Positions 1-8,513 of a stretch of DNA of 64,000 bases are shown piece after piece. The notes under the pieces were generated by a model. The model worked only from the letters and a program-made list of their open reading frames with translations, ran no database searches and was not told the DNA's origin. The DNA lies in NCBI RefSeq assembly GCF_026239555.1, contig NZ_JAPIVP010000012.1, positions 62,001-126,000 of the forward strand, read 5' to 3'. This stretch comes from Pedobacter sp. PF22-3. Its GTDB lineage: Bacteria; Bacteroidota; Bacteroidia; Sphingobacteriales; Sphingobacteriaceae. A program made the position numbers and the translations under genes. The first letter of the stretch is position 1. Each line of letters starts with the position of its first letter.

Positions 1-936
1 CTTTTAATTAAAGGAACTTCAGAATCTGCTTTTGTAAACGGAATTATCGTAATTACAAAAGTGGGTATCGTAATCCTGATCATCTTATTAGGCTGGGGCT
101 TTATACACGAAGCAAATCACCATCCATATATTCCTGCTGCTACAACTTATGTAGATCATGCGGGTATCAGCCATAGTTTTGGAGGTTTTTGGGGAGTTAT
201 TGGTGCTGCAGGAACGGTGTTTTTCGCGTTTATTGGTTTTGATGCCGTGAGTACCGCAGCGCAGGAAACTAAAAATCCTAAAACAGCAATGCCAATTGGT
301 ATCTTAGGTTCATTAGCAGTATGTACTATTTTATATATCTTATTTGCACACGTATTAACCGGTATTGCTCCAGTTGAATTCTTCAGAACCAAAGGTGGTG
401 AAGCATCAGTTGTAGCCGCAATCAGTGAGTATATGACAGGCTATAGCTGGTTAGCCAAATTGGTTACTGTTGCTATTTTAGCAGGTTTCTCTTCTGTAAT
501 CCTGGTCATGTTATTGGGTCAGAGTCGCGTATTTTATTCAATGAGCAAGGATGGTTTATTGCCAAAAATGTTCAGCGATTTACACCCAAAATTCAAAACG
601 CCTTACAAAGCCAACTTGGTAATTTTAGTAATTGTAGGTCTTTTTGCGGCATTTATTCCTGGTGATGTGGTAGGTGATATGACGAGTATCGGTACATTGT
701 TTGCCTTTATGTTGGTTTGTATAGCGGTAATTATCTTAAGAAAAACCGATCCTGATCTTCCACGTCAGTTTAGAACACCTTGGGTTCCATTAATTCCAAT
801 TCTTGGTGTTGTTGCTTGTGGATTAATGATTCTTGGTTTAGGCTGGACAAATTGGTTAAGATTATTTGGCTGGTTAGCTTTAGGCTTTATTATCTACTTT
901 GGATACAGCAAAAAGAATTCACATTTAAAAGGCTAA
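1..936 (+). CDS. APC-family amino acid permease, C-terminal part (5' end outside window)
   Basis: The reading frame is open from the first base, so the gene starts upstream; 311 C-terminal residues are visible. It is an inner-membrane amino acid transporter of the APC superfamily (cationic amino acid transporter type). Visible support is the motif GFDAVSTAAQETKNP, matching the conserved loop after TM6, then GQSRVFYSMSKDGLLP, typical of TM8/loop regions, and several hydrophobic segments to the C-terminus. A second, longer member of the same family lies at 41329-43278 and shares these motifs. A strong terminator follows 27 bp downstream. Substrate is not predictable. Confidence 0.9.
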   Translation, partial: LLIKGTSESAFVNGIIVITKVGIVILIILLGWGFIHEANHHPYIPAATTYVDHAGISHSFGGFWGVIGAAGTVFFAFIGFDAVSTAAQETKNPKTAMPIGILGSLAVCTILYILFAHVLTGIAPVEFFRTKGGEASVVAAISEYMTGYSWLAKLVTVAILAGFSSVILVMLLGQSRVFYSMSKDGLLPKMFSDLHPKFKTPYKANLVILVIVGLFAAFIPGDVVGDMTSIGTLFAFMLVCIAVIILRKTDPDLPRQFRTPWVPLIPILGVVACGLMILGLGWTNWLRLFGWLALGFIIYFGYSKKNSHLKG

Positions 937-963
937 ATTAGCTTAACATGTAAAAAATTTAAG

Positions 964-990
964 GCCCCGATTTAAAGTCGGGGCTTTTTT
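964..990 (+). terminator. Rho-independent terminator after the APC permease
   Basis: Perfect 7-bp GC-rich stem (GCCCCGA at 964-970, TCGGGGC at 978-984), 7-nt loop, followed by a run of T. It separates the permease from the porin gene. Confidence 0.9.
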
Positions 991-1014
991 ATGTTAAATA
1001 ATTGTTAATAAAAC

Positions 1015-1022
1015 TACCTTTG
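1015..1022 (+). promoter_or_regulatory. Bacteroidetes -7 promoter box for the porin
   Basis: TACCTTTG matches the Bacteroidetes -7 consensus TAnnTTTG, 15 nt before the porin ATG. No good -33 TTTG is seen at the usual spacing. Confidence 0.55.
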
Positions 1023-1037
1023 CAGAAAATTGATAAG

Positions 1038-2369
1038 ATGTACCGCAATTCTGCTAAAATTAAAAGCATTTATTTCTCTTTAACTGTTGTTTTACTATTC
1101 ATCTCCACAATAGGGTTTGCACAGAGAACAATAAACGATGTGATGGATTCTACAACGGTAAATCATTTACTCATCATATCAAAAAAATATGGCTCATTAT
1201 CATTTAGCGGATATTTACAACCACAATTTCAGGTTGCGCAATCAAATGGGGCACAGGCAGAATACCAGGGTGGCAATTTTGGCGAATTTACCAATAACCG
1301 GTTTAGGCTGAGAAGGGGCCGATTAAGGGCCGATTACATGATGTTAACAGAAGATGGAAGCCCTTCTACCTACTTTGTGCTTCAGTTTGACGGCACCGAA
1401 CAAGGTGTGGCCATCCGCGATTTCTGGGGACGTTATTACGAAAACAAATGGAAAATACTGGCCGTAACGCTTGGCCTTTCAGGTCGTCCGTTCGGGAATG
1501 AACTGCAGCTGTCCTCTTCTGTTAGGGAAGCACCAGAGCGTGGACGGATGTCGCAGATTTTAATGAAAACAGAACGCGATCTGGGCGCTACTTTTACCCT
1601 AAATCCACGTTGGAAAGATGCTACACTTAAAAACTTAGTGCTCGATTTCGGCATTTACAACGGACAGGGTTTAGCTGGTCAGGGTGAGTTTGACAACAGT
1701 AAAGATTTCATCTTCAGGTTAAGCCATAAAACTTATGCATTTGATAAGTTTACTATTGCAGGCGGTATAAGCACACTACAAGGCGGTTTAAACCATCGTT
1801 TACCTGTTAGTTATAAAATGGACAAGATTAGCGATCAATGGCAAATGGTAAAGGATTCAACTGCTTCAACCATTAATAAAGTAGCTCCAAGAAGGTATTA
1901 TGGTGCGGATGTCCAGTTATCCACCAAAACCAAAAGCTGGAAATCGGAACTTCGGGCAGAAGTAATATCCGGTTTACAAACTGGTACTTCAACTACCTCT
2001 ACTACGCCAGGCTCCTATCCTGTTGATAATAAATCGATAGCCCTGCCCTATTATACCAGAACTTTTAACGGCGCTTACTTAACCTTTGTACAAACGTTAA
2101 ACAGTACTGATAACCAGCTCATTTTAAAATACGACTGGTATGACCCAAACACTAAAGTTAAAGGTATGGACATTTCAGCAGATAAAGGACTTTCGCCTGC
2201 CGATGTTCGTTTTGATACTTTTGGCTTTGGTTTTTTACATCACTTTAATCCACATTTTAAGGCGGTAATTTATTACGATATCATTAAAAACGAATCGACG
2301 CAGATTAAAGATTATACCGCTGACAGAAAGGATAATGTGCTCACTTTAAGAACACAGTTCTATTTCTAA
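1038..2369 (+). CDS. Phosphate-selective porin O/P-type outer-membrane protein
   Basis: A 443-residue exported protein with a signal peptide (basic start, hydrophobic core, ending near FAQR). The region FSGYLQPQFQ followed by RFRLRRGRLRADYMM is the characteristic N-terminal strand pattern of the OprO/OprP porin family, and the chain ends in an aromatic residue (TQFYF) as outer-membrane barrels do. It likely forms an anion or phosphate channel, but specificity is inferred from family only. I start at the ATG at 1038; a longer frame from TTG at 1002 would run through the -7 promoter box. Confidence 0.8.
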   Translation: MYRNSAKIKSIYFSLTVVLLFISTIGFAQRTINDVMDSTTVNHLLIISKKYGSLSFSGYLQPQFQVAQSNGAQAEYQGGNFGEFTNNRFRLRRGRLRADYMMLTEDGSPSTYFVLQFDGTEQGVAIRDFWGRYYENKWKILAVTLGLSGRPFGNELQLSSSVREAPERGRMSQILMKTERDLGATFTLNPRWKDATLKNLVLDFGIYNGQGLAGQGEFDNSKDFIFRLSHKTYAFDKFTIAGGISTLQGGLNHRLPVSYKMDKISDQWQMVKDSTASTINKVAPRRYYGADVQLSTKTKSWKSELRAEVISGLQTGTSTTSTTPGSYPVDNKSIALPYYTRTFNGAYLTFVQTLNSTDNQLILKYDWYDPNTKVKGMDISADKGLSPADVRFDTFGFGFLHHFNPHFKAVIYYDIIKNESTQIKDYTADRKDNVLTLRTQFYF

Positions 2370-2408
2370 TAAATAATCGCACAAGTGAGGAATTGATACA
2401 AATTCCGC

Positions 2409-2416
2409 TACCTTTG
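2409..2416 (+). promoter_or_regulatory. Bacteroidetes -7 promoter box for marC
   Basis: TACCTTTG matches TAnnTTTG 17 nt before the marC-family ATG. Confidence 0.55.
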
Positions 2417-2433
2417 CTTAAAATTGCGCTGCT

Positions 2434-3015
2434 ATGAAATTCGATTTTATGACGTTCAACTTAAGTGAGATCCTATCTACAACGATGGTGCTCTTTGCCA
2501 TTATCGATATTTTAGGCGCCATTCCGGTAGTAATCGAGCTACGTAGAAAAGCAGGCCATATCGAATCGGAAAAAGCCTCGCTGGTAGCCGCAGGCTTAAT
2601 GATTCTCTTTTTGTTTGTTGGCGAATCGCTATTAAAGGTGATTGGGTTGGATGTGGAATCTTTTGCCATTGCAGGCTCATTCGTTATCTTTTTTATTGCC
2701 ATGGAGATGGTATTGGGATTAACCATTTTTAAAGAAGAAGCACCTGAAACGGTTTCTATAGTGCCATTGGCTTTCCCTTTAATTGCGGGGGCCGGAACTA
2801 TGACCACTTTGCTTTCACTCAAAACAGAATACCATACCCAGAATATTTTGGTGGGCATTATCCTCAATATGTTGTTTGTTTACTTTGTATTGAAAAATAC
2901 CAACAGACTGGAAAAACTTTTTGGAAAATCAGGCTTAAACATCTTACGTAAGGCTTTTGGCGTAATTTTATTGGCCATTGCGATTAAATTGTTCAGGAAT
3001 AATACAGGGCTTTAG
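2434..3015 (+). CDS. MarC family integral membrane protein
   Basis: 193 residues with six predicted hydrophobic segments. The N-terminal stretch with DILGAIPVVIELRR and the central PLAFPLIAGAGTMTTLLS are signature regions of the MarC/UPF0056 family; length fits the family (about 200 residues). The family was once linked to multiple antibiotic resistance in E. coli, a link later withdrawn, so the function remains unknown. It sits alone between the porin and a repeat-rich intergenic region. Confidence 0.85.
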   Translation: MKFDFMTFNLSEILSTTMVLFAIIDILGAIPVVIELRRKAGHIESEKASLVAAGLMILFLFVGESLLKVIGLDVESFAIAGSFVIFFIAMEMVLGLTIFKEEAPETVSIVPLAFPLIAGAGTMTTLLSLKTEYHTQNILVGIILNMLFVYFVLKNTNRLEKLFGKSGLNILRKAFGVILLAIAIKLFRNNTGL

Positions 3016-3030
3016 GAATCACTTTAAGAT

Positions 3031-3096
3031 TCGTCACCCTGAATTTATTTCAGGGTTTACATACAAAAAGATGCTGAAACAAGTTCAGCATGACGA
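3031..3096. repeat. Dispersed intergenic repeat (CACCCTGAA / TTCAGCATGACG type), copy 1
   Basis: Two inverted elements in a row: CACCCTGAA...TTTCAGGGT and GATGCTGAA...TTCAGCATGACG. Related copies lie at 21138-21229 and 58306-58430, all between genes. It may form RNA hairpins at the end of marC. Confidence 0.6.
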
Positions 3097-3183
3097 TCAA
3101 GAGAAACAGCACCTAAAATGACAATCCTACAATCAATCTGTAACAATAATTTCGTATATTCATCTAAATATAAAGCTTACATC

Positions 3184-3291
3184 ATGAACAGCTTTGAAGA
3201 ATATACCTTAATTATTGGAGCCATCGCCGTTTTAGTCGAGGCGGTGAAATACGTCAAGAGGAATTTCAGATCCTGGTTTGAACATACTTAG
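3184..3291 (+). CDS. Possible small membrane protein, 35 aa
   Basis: A short ORF reading MNSFEEYTLIIGAIAVLVEA and then a basic, aromatic tail ending WFEHT. A hydrophobic helix (about residues 8-22) is followed by positively charged residues (VKYVKRN), as in single-pass small membrane proteins. It lies alone between two repeats. No family is recognised and there is no conservation evidence, so the call is tentative. Confidence 0.35.
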   Translation: MNSFEEYTLIIGAIAVLVEAVKYVKRNFRSWFEHT

Positions 3292-3297
3292 CGTTGG

Positions 3298-3425
3298 TCG
3301 TCATCTCGATCCGATAGCTATCGGATGAAGCGTAGCGAAATGGAGAGATCTATCAAGTTAGATTTAGCTTCACTGAGCATTTCTTGGTTATTGACAGCAT
3401 TCCAATTCACTCGAAATGACGGTAT
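3298..3425. repeat. Dispersed intergenic palindromic repeat with ATCCGATAGCTATCGGAT core, copy 1
   Basis: A perfect 18-nt palindrome at 3309-3326 sits in a larger imperfect inverted repeat beginning GTCATCTCGA and ending TCGAAATGAC. The element with GAAGCGTAGCGAAATGGAGA recurs in opposite orientation at 57615-57715, and the 18-nt palindrome core also at 21199-21216 with one change. Confidence 0.65.
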
Positions 3426-3492
3426 TTCGAAGAAAATTGACCGAATTAATTTTAATAAATAATAAAATCCTGATCCTAAATCCCGCAATCCT

Positions 3493-4662
3493 TTAATCCT
3501 GGCTTTTCTTAATCAGCCTCGCGACAAACATCGTATCGGCATTGTTTTCATAACCTTTTATCAATTCCATTTTTTCCAGTTCCAATGGTAATGTATCGCT
3601 TATATGTTGTACAACAGCCTCATTTTCCGCTGCAAAAGCAGAACAGGTAATGTAAATTAAAGGTTTCCCAGGTTTTAGATATTTTACTACATTCTGCACA
3701 ATACTCTTCTGCATAGCTGCAAACTGATTGATTTTACGTTCTTCGAAAAAAGTAAGCACTTCGGGTGTTCTTCCCCATGTTCCTGAGCCTGTACAGGGTG
3801 CATCTAAAATAATACCATCAAACTGGTAATGATGCAAAACCTGATCATTATTCTGTAAAAGATCCAGCTCTTTTTTATGGTATTTTTTAATTCCCGCCAG
3901 GCGGAAACGTTCATCTAAATTCAAGAGTACACTTTCCCGCAAATCAGAAACTAAAAGTTCAATTATCGGCTCAAAACTATGCAAAAGCAAAGTTTTTCCG
4001 CCCGAAGCGGCACAGCAATCCCACCATTTATCCCATTTATTTGGCTTAAAATACAAACCGGTATGTTGTGAAGATAAATCCTGAACCTGATAACTTCCCT
4101 CGCTTAAAATCGTTTCAAGCTTGGTTCCATTGGGCAAAGCCAGAGCCGTATCAGTAATTGCTTTAACTGCGATGTTTTCAGCTTCCAGTTTGGAGATGAT
4201 GACGTTGGCTTCTTCAGCTTTCACTCGGATAAACAGGTCGGGTTGCTTAAAAAAAGAGGTAAAAAAGTCCTCTTTATTCATACCATCAGATAGCGCAACA
4301 TGAAAAGGATAAATCTGTTCTATATCAAAATCAGGATACTTAGCTTTAATCAGCGCTAATTTTTTTTCGAGCGGCTTAGTAACGCTTTCTTTTAAGTCTG
4401 GCAGATTCTTTTCCACCAATAGGCTTAAAGTATCATGACATAGAAAATCTGCAACACTCAACCGTTCCTCATTAGGCAGTAATGGTAAAGCCTTACCTAA
4501 TCTAAAAAAACTGTAAAGATGTCTTGTTGCCCATCTCCTGTCAGACGAGCCCATCTGCTTATGTTGTTTAAAATAAACAGGTAGAAAGCGATGTAAAGGC
4601 AAACTTCCATCGTAACTGTTTAAAATCTGTTCAAAGGCTCTTAACTGATGGTCTGCTCTCAT
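3493..4662 (-). CDS. RsmB/NOP-family SAM-dependent RNA (cytosine-5) methyltransferase
   Basis: 389 residues. The C-terminal half has the class I methyltransferase fold of the NOL1/NOP2/Sun family: DCCAASGGKT (motif I, SAM binding), LDAPCTGSGTWGRTPE (motif IV) and ITCSAFAAENE (motif VI). The Cys in APC and the Cys in TCS are the pair expected for m5C catalysis. The N-terminal part resembles the RNA-binding region of RsmB-type enzymes (RADHQLRAF...SSDRRWATRHL). Target is probably rRNA but is not shown by the sequence. Confidence 0.85.
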   Translation of the reverse strand: MRADHQLRAFEQILNSYDGSLPLHRFLPVYFKQHKQMGSSDRRWATRHLYSFFRLGKALPLLPNEERLSVADFLCHDTLSLLVEKNLPDLKESVTKPLEKKLALIKAKYPDFDIEQIYPFHVALSDGMNKEDFFTSFFKQPDLFIRVKAEEANVIISKLEAENIAVKAITDTALALPNGTKLETILSEGSYQVQDLSSQHTGLYFKPNKWDKWWDCCAASGGKTLLLHSFEPIIELLVSDLRESVLLNLDERFRLAGIKKYHKKELDLLQNNDQVLHHYQFDGIILDAPCTGSGTWGRTPEVLTFFEERKINQFAAMQKSIVQNVVKYLKPGKPLIYITCSAFAAENEAVVQHISDTLPLELEKMELIKGYENNADTMFVARLIKKSQD

Positions 4663-4692
4663 GGGATAATTAAAATGGAAGAAAATTATAGC

Positions 4693-5904
4693 TTACTCAA
4701 CTGGGCTCAAGGTGAAGTTTTTATACTTCAATAACATTAAACTGGTGTTAATATAGCCTAATTTTTCATCATGGATAAATGAAAAATTATTATGCAGTCC
4801 TTTGTATTTATCTTTTACGATATAATCCCTGTAATCTTCACCATAGGTTACCAGTAACCTGCCGAAATAATAGCCAATATCGAAACCTTTAAAGGCATAC
4901 TCTCCCGGCTCAAAACCATATTTATAGCGATACTTTTTGATAAAAGTAATCACATTACTGTTTTTATAGTCTATTTTATAAGAAGAACTGATAATTGTAC
5001 TCATATCCTGCAGTTTATCGGCAGGATAATTCTGCTTTACCCAATTCGGATGACCAAAAAGCGAGATATTATATCCACCAGTTCGAAGATGTTTTAATTT
5101 ATACAGTTTTTCTATGGTAGGCAATACAAAAGCACGGTCAGAAGAGGCAAGCACCACTGCATATTGCTTGCCTTTGACCATTCTTGTTTCAAAAGCATAG
5201 GCTGAAGCATACTCCTGTACCAAAAACTTGCCATTGGTTTGAAGATAATTTCTTATGGGTGCTGCAAAAGCTTCGTCTTCTGTTTTTTTAGGGTTAATGA
5301 ATACCACTATCGTATTAGCGGGATTGTAATTTTTAGCAATGTAGGCAGCTATCTTTTTCCCGTGTAAGCCAATATTATTTACAATGGAAACCAGATTGGG
5401 GTTATTAAATTCAGTAGGTTCAGATGCAGCCAAGGGAGAAACAATGATTGCATTATTTTCTTTGGCATAGCTGGAGATAAACTTTAATCCAGCAGGAAAA
5501 ACAGGACCAATAATTAAATTGCTTTGTTTAAAACGCTCGTTCTTATACAAGAGCGATATATGTGCATTATCATCCTGCGTATCGAAAACATTTAATTTAA
5601 AATTTAAACCCTGTGCCGCTGCAGAATCCAACCCCAATTTAAAGCCCTGATAAAAATCGATAGGCATGGCATACTTCTCAATCTCAGCCTTGGTGGCTGT
5701 TTTTAAATTTAGCTCATCCAGTTTAAAGGGAACAAGCAAAGAAACACTTGCCTGCGAAAACTTCTTGATCGGTTTTTTATCTGCAGGCTTTTCTTTTTCA
5801 ACCGGTTTTCCCGTTTCAGGCTTAGGTGTCCTGATTTTAGGCGAACAAGCACCTAAAACTATCGTAAACAAAACCAGCAACCCATAAACCTTCTTAACAT
5901 TCAT
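4693..5904 (-). CDS. Lipoprotein with periplasmic-binding-protein type 1 fold
   Basis: 403 residues from the ATG at 5904. A lipoprotein signal (VLFTIVLGAC, lipobox Cys) is followed by a Lys/Pro-rich linker and then a domain resembling type 1 periplasmic-binding proteins of branched-chain amino acid ABC systems (VSLLVPFKL, NLIIGPVFPAG, IIVSPLAAS). No ABC transporter genes are next to it, so a sensor or LpoA-like envelope role is as likely as transport. A longer frame from TTG (5922) only adds six residues before the signal peptide and is less likely. Confidence 0.65.
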   Translation of the reverse strand: MNVKKVYGLLVLFTIVLGACSPKIRTPKPETGKPVEKEKPADKKPIKKFSQASVSLLVPFKLDELNLKTATKAEIEKYAMPIDFYQGFKLGLDSAAAQGLNFKLNVFDTQDDNAHISLLYKNERFKQSNLIIGPVFPAGLKFISSYAKENNAIIVSPLAASEPTEFNNPNLVSIVNNIGLHGKKIAAYIAKNYNPANTIVVFINPKKTEDEAFAAPIRNYLQTNGKFLVQEYASAYAFETRMVKGKQYAVVLASSDRAFVLPTIEKLYKLKHLRTGGYNISLFGHPNWVKQNYPADKLQDMSTIISSSYKIDYKNSNVITFIKKYRYKYGFEPGEYAFKGFDIGYYFGRLLVTYGEDYRDYIVKDKYKGLHNNFSFIHDEKLGYINTSLMLLKYKNFTLSPVE

Positions 5905-5925
5905 ACCTATCGTTTTTAACAAAAT

Positions 5926-5958
5926 ATGCTAGCAAAGTTTATTCCACCTTGCTAGCAT
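5926..5958 (-). terminator. Hairpin terminator between guaA and the lipoprotein gene
   Basis: Perfect 10-bp inverted repeat ATGCTAGCAA / TTGCTAGCAT with a 13-nt loop; read on the minus strand it is followed by ATTTTGTT. It lies 57 bp beyond the guaA stop and 21 bp before the lipoprotein start. Confidence 0.6.
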
Positions 5959-6015
5959 CACATTTATTTTATGCAGTTTGGACTGAAAACTCCAAACTGA
6001 AAACTCACAACTGAA

Positions 6016-7545
6016 TTATTCCCACTCAATAGTTGCAGGTGGTTTAGAGCTGATATCGTACACTACCCTATTGATCCCTTTCACCTTATTGATAATTTCA
6101 TTTGAGATTTTAGCCAATACCGGATAAGGTAAGTGGCACCAATCTGCAGTCATCCCATCAAGTGATTCTACAGCTCTTAAAGCAATTACGTTTTCGTATG
6201 TACGCTCATCACCCATTACCCCCACTGATCTTACGGGTAAAAAGATGGCTCCTGCCTGCCATACCTTATCGTATAAACCTGCTTCTTTTAAATTATCAAT
6301 ATAAATTTTATCGGCATCTTGCAAAATGGCTACTTTTTCCGGAGTTACCTCTCCAATAATGCGGATGCCTAAACCTGGTCCCGGAAATGGGTGACGGCCC
6401 AAAATAAACGATTCTAAACCTAATGCAGTACCTACTCTTCTTACTTCATCTTTAAATAAAGTTTTAAGTGGTTCTACTACTTTAAGCTTCATGAAATCTG
6501 GCAAACCGCCTACATTATGGTGCGACTTAATGGTAGCCGATGGACCTTTTACTGATACCGATTCGATAATATCGGGATAGATGGTACCTTGAGCCAACCA
6601 TTTCACATCCTGAATAAGGTGAGATTCTTCATCGAAAACTTCGATAAATACACGACCAATAATTTTACGTTTTGTCTCCGGATCTTCTACGCCTGCTAAC
6701 TGGCTTAAAAATTTGTCTTTGGCATCAACACCTTTAATATTTAAGCCAAAATCTTTATACTGTTCTAAAACACTTTCATATTCATTTTTGCGCAATAAAC
6801 CGTTATCAACAAATATGCAATGCAGATTCGTACCGATGGCTTTATGCAAAAGAACAGCAGCAACGCTACTATCCACACCGCCTGAAAGTGCCAGAACAAC
6901 TTTATCGTTACCCACGGTAGCTTTAATATCGGCAATTGTGGTTTCAACAAAAGCAGCTGAAGTCCAATCCTGGCTACATCCGCAAATATCAACCAGGAAG
7001 TTTTCTAAAAGGATTTTTCCGTCAATGCTATGCGTTACTTCAGGGTGAAACTGGATAGCATAAGTATCTGAATCTTTAATGTGATACGCCGCTACTTTTA
7101 CACTGTCTGTACTGGCAATCAGTTCAAAGTTTTCAGGAATATCGGTAATGGTATCGCCATGGCTCATCCAAACTTGCGAATCGATGTTGATGCCTTTGAA
7201 TAGTTTATTTTCCTGGTTTACAAAATTCAGGTTAGCCCGGCCATACTCGCGTGTTGAAGAAGGCTGAACCGCACCACCAGAATGTTGGGCAATATATTGT
7301 GCACCATAACAAACAGCCAGTAAAGGATATTTTAAATGGTATTTTGATAAATCAATCTGAGGAGCATCTTCCTGGCGAACAGAGTATGGGCTACCTGAAA
7401 AGATAACACCTTTTACATCTTCGGTAATCTCAGGAAGATTGTTATATGGATATATTTCACAGTAAATATTTAGTTCGCGAACCCTACGGGCGATGAGTTG
7501 TGTAAATTGCGAACCAAAATCGACGATAATGATTTTTTCTTGCAT
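6016..7545 (-). CDS. guaA: GMP synthase (glutamine-hydrolysing)
   Basis: Converts XMP to GMP with ATP and glutamine, the last step of guanine nucleotide synthesis (cytosol). The 509 residues carry an N-terminal class I glutamine amidotransferase domain (nucleophile Cys79 in AVCYGAQ, later FHPEVTHS), the ATP pyrophosphatase loop [13 protein letters not shown], and a C-terminal dimerisation domain ending in KPPATIEWE, the standard GuaA tail. I start at the ATG at 7545; an in-frame TTG two codons upstream is part of the -7 promoter box. Confidence 0.97.
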   Translation of the reverse strand: MQEKIIIVDFGSQFTQLIARRVRELNIYCEIYPYNNLPEITEDVKGVIFSGSPYSVRQEDAPQIDLSKYHLKYPLLAVCYGAQYIAQHSGGAVQPSSTREYGRANLNFVNQENKLFKGINIDSQVWMSHGDTITDIPENFELIASTDSVKVAAYHIKDSDTYAIQFHPEVTHSIDGKILLENFLVDICGCSQDWTSAAFVETTIADIKATVGNDKVVLALSGGVDSSVAAVLLHKAIGTNLHCIFVDNGLLRKNEYESVLEQYKDFGLNIKGVDAKDKFLSQLAGVEDPETKRKIIGRVFIEVFDEESHLIQDVKWLAQGTIYPDIIESVSVKGPSATIKSHHNVGGLPDFMKLKVVEPLKTLFKDEVRRVGTALGLESFILGRHPFPGPGLGIRIIGEVTPEKVAILQDADKIYIDNLKEAGLYDKVWQAGAIFLPVRSVGVMGDERTYENVIALRAVESLDGMTADWCHLPYPVLAKISNEIINKVKGINRVVYDISSKPPATIEWE

Positions 7546-7548
7546 CCG

Positions 7549-7556
7549 CAAAGGTA
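7549..7556 (-). promoter_or_regulatory. -7 promoter box of guaA, 3 nt before ATG
   Basis: Minus-strand TACCTTTG followed by CGG and then ATG. With transcription starting a few bases after this box the mRNA would be leaderless or nearly so. Confidence 0.6.
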
Positions 7557-7992
7557 CAAATTAGATATGAGATTTGAGAGGGGAGATTTGAGATTTTTAG
7601 CTTGTGCGGAGAGTTTTGAGCAGAGGGCATGGAGCAACGTCATTAAGCTAAGCCATTAGGCATAAGAAAATAATTTGACCACAGATAGAAAGGATGCACA
7701 CAAATCTGAAAATCCGTGTTTATCTGTGCTCATCTGTGGCTAAAAACCCTTAATTTAATGGCATTGGGGCATGGAGTGAGTGCTTAGCGCATAGGTTTTG
7801 ATTAACCATAATATAGTCCGAAGTCAGCAGTCATGGGTCTAAAGTCAAAAACTATAAAACTTATTTGCGCATTTACAAATTAGTGTACCTCGCTCTAATA
7901 CTTACGAAGTCGTGCCTCATACCATCCCATTAAACTTCGAAAGGCATTGCGCAATTCACCAATAAACTAATGACAAATGAACCAATGAACCT
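7557..7992. repeat. Intergenic region built of degenerate repeat fragments
   Basis: No gene is seen in these 436 bp. It holds pieces of several repeat families found elsewhere in the window: GATATGAGATTTGAGAG near 7564 (see 50611-50790), an inverted pair CCACAGAT (7679-7686) / ATCTGTGG (7732-7739), a TAGTCCGAAGTCAGCAGTC stretch near 7815, and an AACTAATGACAAATGAACC stretch before the deaminase stop codon. Confidence 0.55.
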
Positions 7993-8451
7993 CTACGATT
8001 CCATCAAAATTACCTCTACCCCAAACTTCCTTAAAAAATCCACGCCTTCATCGCTTGGTAAACCTTTATAGGCCGCATAAGACTTGGAGTAATATACCAG
8101 TTTAATCCCTGATGATAAAATGAGCCGGGCACAGGCAATACAAGGCGACAAGGTAGTATATAAAGTACATCCTTCTATTTTAGATCCATTTTTAGATGCG
8201 TATAGAATAGCATTTTCTTCTGCATGCAGTGCTAAAGAGCAACTTCCTTTGCTATCGCGGGCGCAACCATGCTCTGGCCATTCCTCATCGCAATTGTGCG
8301 TACCGGCCGGTGGCCCATTGTAGCCGATAGAAATAATGCGGGTATCTTTTGTTAACACTGCACCTACATGCGCACGCACGCAATGCGAACGGGCTGCCAA
8401 ATCGGTCGCAAGGTTCATAAATATCGAATCGAAACTTGGTTTATCTGCCAT
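7993..8451 (-). CDS. Deoxycytidylate (dCMP) deaminase family protein
   Basis: 152 residues of the zinc-dependent cytidine/deoxycytidylate deaminase fold. The catalytic motif HAEENAIL (zinc-ligand His and proton-shuttling Glu) and PCIACARLI (two zinc-ligand Cys) are present, with the upstream IGYNGPPAGTHNCDEEW loop typical of dCMP deaminases, which supply dUMP for dTMP synthesis. ComEB of Firmicutes is the same family. It starts just after a terminator hairpin, so it probably has its own promoter. Confidence 0.9.
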   Translation of the reverse strand: MADKPSFDSIFMNLATDLAARSHCVRAHVGAVLTKDTRIISIGYNGPPAGTHNCDEEWPEHGCARDSKGSCSLALHAEENAILYASKNGSKIEGCTLYTTLSPCIACARLILSSGIKLVYYSKSYAAYKGLPSDEGVDFLRKFGVEVILMES

Positions 8452-8460
8452 ATAAAAATC

Positions 8461-8493
8461 AAAAAAGCCACAAAGAAATTCATCTTTGTGGCT
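8461..8493 (-). terminator. Rho-independent terminator after the FucP-type transporter
   Basis: Perfect 11-bp stem (AGCCACAAAGA at 8466-8476, TCTTTGTGGCT at 8483-8493), 6-nt loop, followed on the minus strand by T residues at 8465-8461. It ends only about 10 bp before the deaminase start. Confidence 0.9.
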
Positions 8494-8513
8494 GCTAAAT
8501 TACTTTATTAAAA

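Noticed and set aside
2418-2867. 149-aa ORF opposite marC
   Set aside because: Shadow frame of a conserved membrane protein.
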